The notes beneath the pieces were generated by a model that saw only the letters and a list, made by a program, of their open reading frames with translations, made no database searches and was not told the origin of the DNA. Position numbers and translations under genes: made by a program. From Muribaculum sp. (GTDB lineage Bacteria > Bacteroidota > Bacteroidia > Bacteroidales > Muribaculaceae), in contig VSOZ01000003.1 in NCBI GenBank assembly GCA_009775095.1, forward strand, positions 62,001 through 126,000: a stretch of 64,000 bases of DNA, read 5' to 3'. Every line of letters begins with the position of its first letter. Position 1 is the stretch's first letter. Positions 60,451 through 64,000 of this stretch are shown here, piece after piece.

Positions 60451-61512
60451 TTATATGTGCATTAGGTCTCTGAAAATGTCAAGAGCCGACTTTATGTCAT
60501 CTTCGCTGCACGTGTGGTCGATTTCAATCTCTCCCACATCTTTGAGAAGGGTAAAGTTGATTTCCGATGACATGTTTTTCTTATCATGATGCATCAACTC
60601 GATAAGTTCGGGATAATCTTCGCAAGTGAATACGAAAGGACCGTATGTGTCATGGACATAATCTGCGAAGCGATGTAGCTCTTCACCCGGAAAGCCGAGC
60701 AGCAGGCGGCTGAGTATCAGCTCGGTTACACAGCCCCATGCTACGGCATAGCCGTGAGGTATGGGTGAATTGTGCTTCATAGAATGGCTTTCGAAAGCGT
60801 GTCCTATCGTATGGCCCAAGTTCAGAGCCCGTCTTATGCCGTGTTCAAACGGGTCCTCTGTCACTATGCGACGTTTTACGTTTACTGATTCTTCGAGCAT
60901 GTCGAGCAGATTGTCCCAGTCGGCGCTTTCGATATTATAGCTTATAAGGCGCCGGTAGGCCTCCTTGCCGTCTATAAGGCCGTGTTTGAGCATCTCGGCG
61001 TATCCTGATTTAAGCTCTTCAAGCGGCAGAGTATTGAAAAATGTTGTCGATATAATCACGGCATCGGCTTCTTTGAACGCTCCCACTTCGTTTTTGAGTC
61101 CATTAAAGTTTATGCCCGTTTTTCCTCCTACGGCGGCATCTACAGCCGATAGAAGGGTAGTGGGCATATTGACGAAGCGCAGGCCGCGCTTGAAAGTGGC
61201 TCCGGCAAATCCGCCCATGTCGGTGATCATGCCGCCGCCGAGGTTTATAAGCAGTGACCGACGTGTGGCTCCTCCGTTCTGTAAACGCTCCCATATGTAG
61301 GAAAGCGAGTCGAGATTCTTGTTTATATCTCCGGCTTTTACGGTTATGACCTCTGCATCACGGAGCTGTCGGGATTCGGATAATATATGCGGCAGTACAC
61401 ACTTTGCCGTGTTCTCATCGGTGAGAATGAATGTTTTAGGGGTACCGCTGTCATTGATATACTCGTCTATGATGCGGGCCGGTGAATTTGTAAAATATAT
61501 TTTTTGAGACAT
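60451..61512 (-). CDS. aroB: 3-dehydroquinate synthase
   Basis: 353 residues. Second step of the shikimate pathway. Seen: NAD-binding region GGGMITDMGGFAGATFKRGLRFVNMPTTLLSAVDAAVGGKTGINFNGLKN, metal-binding region EMLKHGLIDG and the His-containing LNLGHTIGHAFE and HGYAVAWG. Third gene of the AsmA-HAD-aroB unit, 11 bases after the HAD gene. Confidence 0.96.
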   Translation of the reverse strand: MSQKIYFTNSPARIIDEYINDSGTPKTFILTDENTAKCVLPHILSESRQLRDAEVITVKAGDINKNLDSLSYIWERLQNGGATRRSLLINLGGGMITDMGGFAGATFKRGLRFVNMPTTLLSAVDAAVGGKTGINFNGLKNEVGAFKEADAVIISTTFFNTLPLEELKSGYAEMLKHGLIDGKEAYRRLISYNIESADWDNLLDMLEESVNVKRRIVTEDPFEHGIRRALNLGHTIGHAFESHSMKHNSPIPHGYAVAWGCVTELILSRLLLGFPGEELHRFADYVHDTYGPFVFTCEDYPELIELMHHDKKNMSSEINFTLLKDVGEIEIDHTCSEDDIKSALDIFRDLMHI

Positions 61513-61523
61513 CGCACTGTTGT

Positions 61524-62267
61524 TTATATTGCTGTTAGTGAAATCAGAGATATTAATGTAGGTAGGCGTCGTGCCAATTCGGCCATCGAAGGGTAGACTA
61601 TATCGGCTCCGGCTTTATGTAACTCATCATGTGGTATAGGGCCGGTGGTCACGCCTATGGTAAAAGCTCCGGATGCAGCCCCGGACTTGACACCGAGCGG
61701 AGCATTGTCGACGGCTATACATTCTTCAGGCTGCGCATTGGCAATAGCCATTGCTTTAAGAAACGGTTCGGGATCGGGTTTCCCGCGTGTTACATCACGT
61801 GATGTTATGCGCCTTTCCGTTGGAAAGGCTCCCGGGTAGTCGGTGTCGAGCCTGTTGAGCAATGTATTTTGTCCGGATCCGGTTACGAGTACCGTAGTGA
61901 TACCTTGTGAAAGGAAAGTATCAACCATCTCTTTGGCCGCGGGCATAGGGGATACGGGTGGCATTTCGCTGAAGAGTACGGTTTTTTGCCGATAGAGTTC
62001 TTTGGCTTTATCCGGAGTGGCGTCGTGTCCGTAAGCGCGGTTAAACAGCAGGTTTATTGTTGAGGCCCCGGTGCGTCCTTCATATAGAAAAAACTCATCG
62101 CGGGTACACTCTATGCCTATGCCTGATATAAGACGGTACCATGCATCGGCATGATTGCCCATGGAGTCATATAAAGTACCGTCCATGTCTATAAGGGCGG
62201 CTTTGGGTCGGAACCCGGTTATGCCTCTCCGCTTCATGTATGCGGTTATCGCCTCTTGTTCATTCAT
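61524..62267 (-). CDS. HAD family phosphatase (beta-phosphoglucomutase-like)
   Basis: 247 residues. Motif I DMDGTLYDS with Asp27 and Asp29, cap domain inserted after it (helical, about 40-100), motif II TTVLVTGSGQNT, and motif III/IV KPDPEPFLKAMAIANAQPEECIAVDNAPLGVKSGAASG. Substrate not predictable; a phosphosugar is likely. Its start overlaps the AsmA gene stop by eight bases. Confidence 0.9.
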   Translation of the reverse strand: MNEQEAITAYMKRRGITGFRPKAALIDMDGTLYDSMGNHADAWYRLISGIGIECTRDEFFLYEGRTGASTINLLFNRAYGHDATPDKAKELYRQKTVLFSEMPPVSPMPAAKEMVDTFLSQGITTVLVTGSGQNTLLNRLDTDYPGAFPTERRITSRDVTRGKPDPEPFLKAMAIANAQPEECIAVDNAPLGVKSGAASGAFTIGVTTGPIPHDELHKAGADIVYPSMAELARRLPTLISLISLTAI

Positions 62268-64000
62268 CGCTTTCCGGTTTTGGTAATATGCCTTTTTCTA
62301 TAAACATTATCGAGTCGTTGTGAGATATTGTGTCGTTGAGCTCTTCAAATGTCACTTTCTCGGGTTGTCGGGATACTTTCAGGCCTGACAGCCGTGCCGC
62401 TTTGGCACCGCGACTGAACACACGGTCAATCTCTTTAAGAAGGTTGATACGTGTCGTGTCTAAAATAGCTATTGTCTCGCCAGCCTGATTAGGCTTGTAT
62501 TTGGCTTTGCCAAGCCGGACTTTCATCTTGTCGGTATTGCCGGAGAGGTTTAGCCCGAATTTAAAAGGCATCGGCGATTTAAGAACCGAGATGTGATACT
62601 TGTAGTTGAGCGCCAAGTCGTTGGAGCCCATTACCGCGAGTCTGTAACGGTCAAAGTCGAAGACAAACGGGAAGAGTTCAAGGGTTGAGTTGTCGACGAG
62701 CATCTCTACTTCCATGCGGGGTATCACGTTGCGCTTTTTGTCTTTGAACATAAGCCATTTTGACAGAGTCTTGAAGGTTTCGGCGTCGAGTAGTACAAGA
62801 TTCTCTCCCGATAGCTTTATCGCGGCTTCAAGGCTTGGCAGTACAAGGTTCATGCATGAATCAACCTCTGTTGTGGCGGCTATGTCTGCATCAATGACCC
62901 CGTCAAAGTCTTTAAGCAAAGGCATCAGCGAGTCTACCGCCGGTATGAGGTTTATAAACTCTTTTATGTGCATGTCGTTGAGTTTAAGCCCGAAGCCGAA
63001 GCGTATATCGTCTTTAGTCGGAGCCGTGTATAGTGCGGTGAGTGAGGCCCCTCCTATAGAGGATCCGGCTGACAGGTCGCGCAGGTTGAGCGCTCCGTTG
63101 TTTATTAGCAGGTCGCCTTTGAAGTTCTGCATAGTGACGTCGGCATACATAACCTGTCGGGCACTTATATTTATATCGGCCCTTACATTCATGGGCACAA
63201 GCAAGGCTGATGTCTCACCTGACTGTGTGACTGAGTCGGCAAGCTCCTGTATGGCTTTTTCGTCTTCGATGTTGTCTATAGATATTGAGCCGTCTTTGAT
63301 CTGTTCGGCAAATGCCGCTCCTTTGTATGAAGCCTGTATGATCTGGTTGATGTCAAGAGTGTCGCTTTCAAGCGATAGGTTTACTTGGACCGGACGCCGT
63401 GATATGAGTGCTTGCCGCAGGTTTCTGATGGCTCCGTTTATTCTGAAGTCAGAACGTCCGGCTTTATACTTCAGGCCGTTCAGATGTACGCTGTCGGTCG
63501 TAAAACGCAAATCGATGTTCTCTATGCGGTTACGTAGCGGGAAGTATGTGGAGAATAACATGCCGCGTTCTGCTGTCATGCTGCCGCTGACATCCCATTT
63601 GAGCAGCATGCGCTTGGCATTCTGGTCGAGGCCGAAATCGACAATATCGTATTTTGACATGTCGGCTTTTCTCACGGGCATCGACTTTCTCATAAGGGTG
63701 AAAATGGAGTCCGGGGCAAGTCCGGGATGTGATGCTGCCAGTGAATCATAACGTGCTTTCAACCGCGGAGGCAATTCACGTCGAGGCTTCATGTGGGCTG
63801 TTATATTGAAGTTGCCCTTGCGCATAAACAGGCGGTTGAAGCGATCGGCATATACGGCTATGTCAGCTCCTGTATTTAGCCGGAGCAACGGTACACGTCC
63901 TTGTCCTTCGTAGCGCTGAATGGCTCCGGACAATTTTGCCCCGCGCAGCCACATGCGCATTGAGTCGCTGTCGACATACCTTATGCCGTCAGCTTTTATG
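62260..64000 (-). CDS. AsmA-like protein, partial
   Basis: The minus-strand frame is open to the last base of the window, so the N-terminus is missing; at least 579 residues are visible. The repeated beta-strand pattern (FGLDQNAKRMLLKWDVSGSMTAERGMLFS, MQNFKGDLLINNGALNLRDLSAGSSIGGASLTALY, GFGLKLNDMHIKEFINLIPAVDSLMPLLKDFDGVIDADIAATTEVD) is that of the C-terminal AsmA domain, a bridge-like lipid-transport protein of the envelope. First gene visible of the AsmA-HAD-aroB unit. Confidence 0.8.
   Translation of the reverse strand, partial: IKADGIRYVDSDSMRMWLRGAKLSGAIQRYEGQGRVPLLRLNTGADIAVYADRFNRLFMRKGNFNITAHMKPRRELPPRLKARYDSLAASHPGLAPDSIFTLMRKSMPVRKADMSKYDIVDFGLDQNAKRMLLKWDVSGSMTAERGMLFSTYFPLRNRIENIDLRFTTDSVHLNGLKYKAGRSDFRINGAIRNLRQALISRRPVQVNLSLESDTLDINQIIQASYKGAAFAEQIKDGSISIDNIEDEKAIQELADSVTQSGETSALLVPMNVRADINISARQVMYADVTMQNFKGDLLINNGALNLRDLSAGSSIGGASLTALYTAPTKDDIRFGFGLKLNDMHIKEFINLIPAVDSLMPLLKDFDGVIDADIAATTEVDSCMNLVLPSLEAAIKLSGENLVLLDAETFKTLSKWLMFKDKKRNVIPRMEVEMLVDNSTLELFPFVFDFDRYRLAVMGSNDLALNYKYHISVLKSPMPFKFGLNLSGNTDKMKVRLGKAKYKPNQAGETIAILDTTRINLLKEIDRVFSRGAKAARLSGLKVSRQPEKVTFEELNDTISHNDSIMFIEKGILPKPESDE

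Noticed and set aside
62690..63751. A 353-codon open frame on the plus strand.
   Set aside because: It is antisense to the AsmA-like gene, Ser/Arg-rich with no domain or signal; a shadow of a GC-biased gene.
1..64000. tRNA, rRNA, CRISPR arrays and complete insertion sequences.
   Set aside because: No cloverleaf, rRNA or repeat-spacer pattern and no transposase frame was seen on either strand; only the integrase fragment near 38.35 kb was found.

Overview
The window looks like a chromosome segment of a gut Bacteroidales bacterium, most likely in or near the family Muribaculaceae. This is inferred from the gene families (GLPGLI proteins, SprA, DUF4831, DUF1573, OMP_b-brl barrels, TIGR02757, split GcvP) and from the recurring Bacteroidetes promoter signature TAnnTTTG, often with TTTG about 19-20 nt upstream. 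No rRNA, tRNA or CRISPR array was recognised.

Layout. 1-3.8 kb (minus): a GLPGLI-GLPGLI-TonB-receptor-like operon cut by the window start. 4-9.5 kb (plus): BadF-type kinase, serB, a patatin-barrel fusion and lrgA/lrgB. 9.6-12.5 kb (minus): a DUF4252 protein, an anti-sigma-like membrane protein, an ECF sigma factor and rarA. 12.7-15.6 kb (plus): a small membrane protein, a PstS-like lipoprotein and a TPR protein. 15.7-23.8 kb (plus): ruvA and the giant type IX secretion protein sprA. 23.8-26.6 kb (minus): hpt-adk-unknown-fmt. 26.7-29.3 kb (plus): nnr and a DUF4831 protein. At 29.3-29.4 kb a consensus promoter is followed directly by a terminator, a candidate small RNA. 29.6-36.2 kb (plus): one operon for the whole glycine cleavage system (lipoate ligase, gcvT, gcvH, gcvPA, gcvPB, lpd). 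36.2-38 kb (minus): cysK and a secreted unknown.

38.3-45.7 kb is an inserted, AT-richer defence island. A truncated integrase marks its left edge. A minus-strand operon encodes a small XRE regulator, a fused HsdR-type nuclease/N6-adenine methylase and a very long specificity subunit with three target-recognition units. A divergent plus-strand operon encodes a RelE/HigB-like protein, an ImmA/IrrE-type metallopeptidase, a ClpP-fold serine protease and a small ORF. A G8 tract sits exactly between the second and third recognition units; a one-base slip in either direction stops translation at once and leaves a normal-sized two-unit subunit. The S reading frame has no ATG, and a U-UUU-UUC slippery heptamer at the end of the nuclease-methylase gene could fuse the two proteins. 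This is the most unusual part of the window.

45.9-64 kb returns to core genes, nearly all on the minus strand: mnmD, meaB with two DUF1573 proteins, pheT-yebC-mscS-TIGR02757, a TonB-receptor-like barrel, cdd, DUF177-rpmF-fabH, and AsmA-HAD-aroB (AsmA cut by the window end). A His-rich small lipoprotein at 46.6 kb is the one plus-strand gene here.
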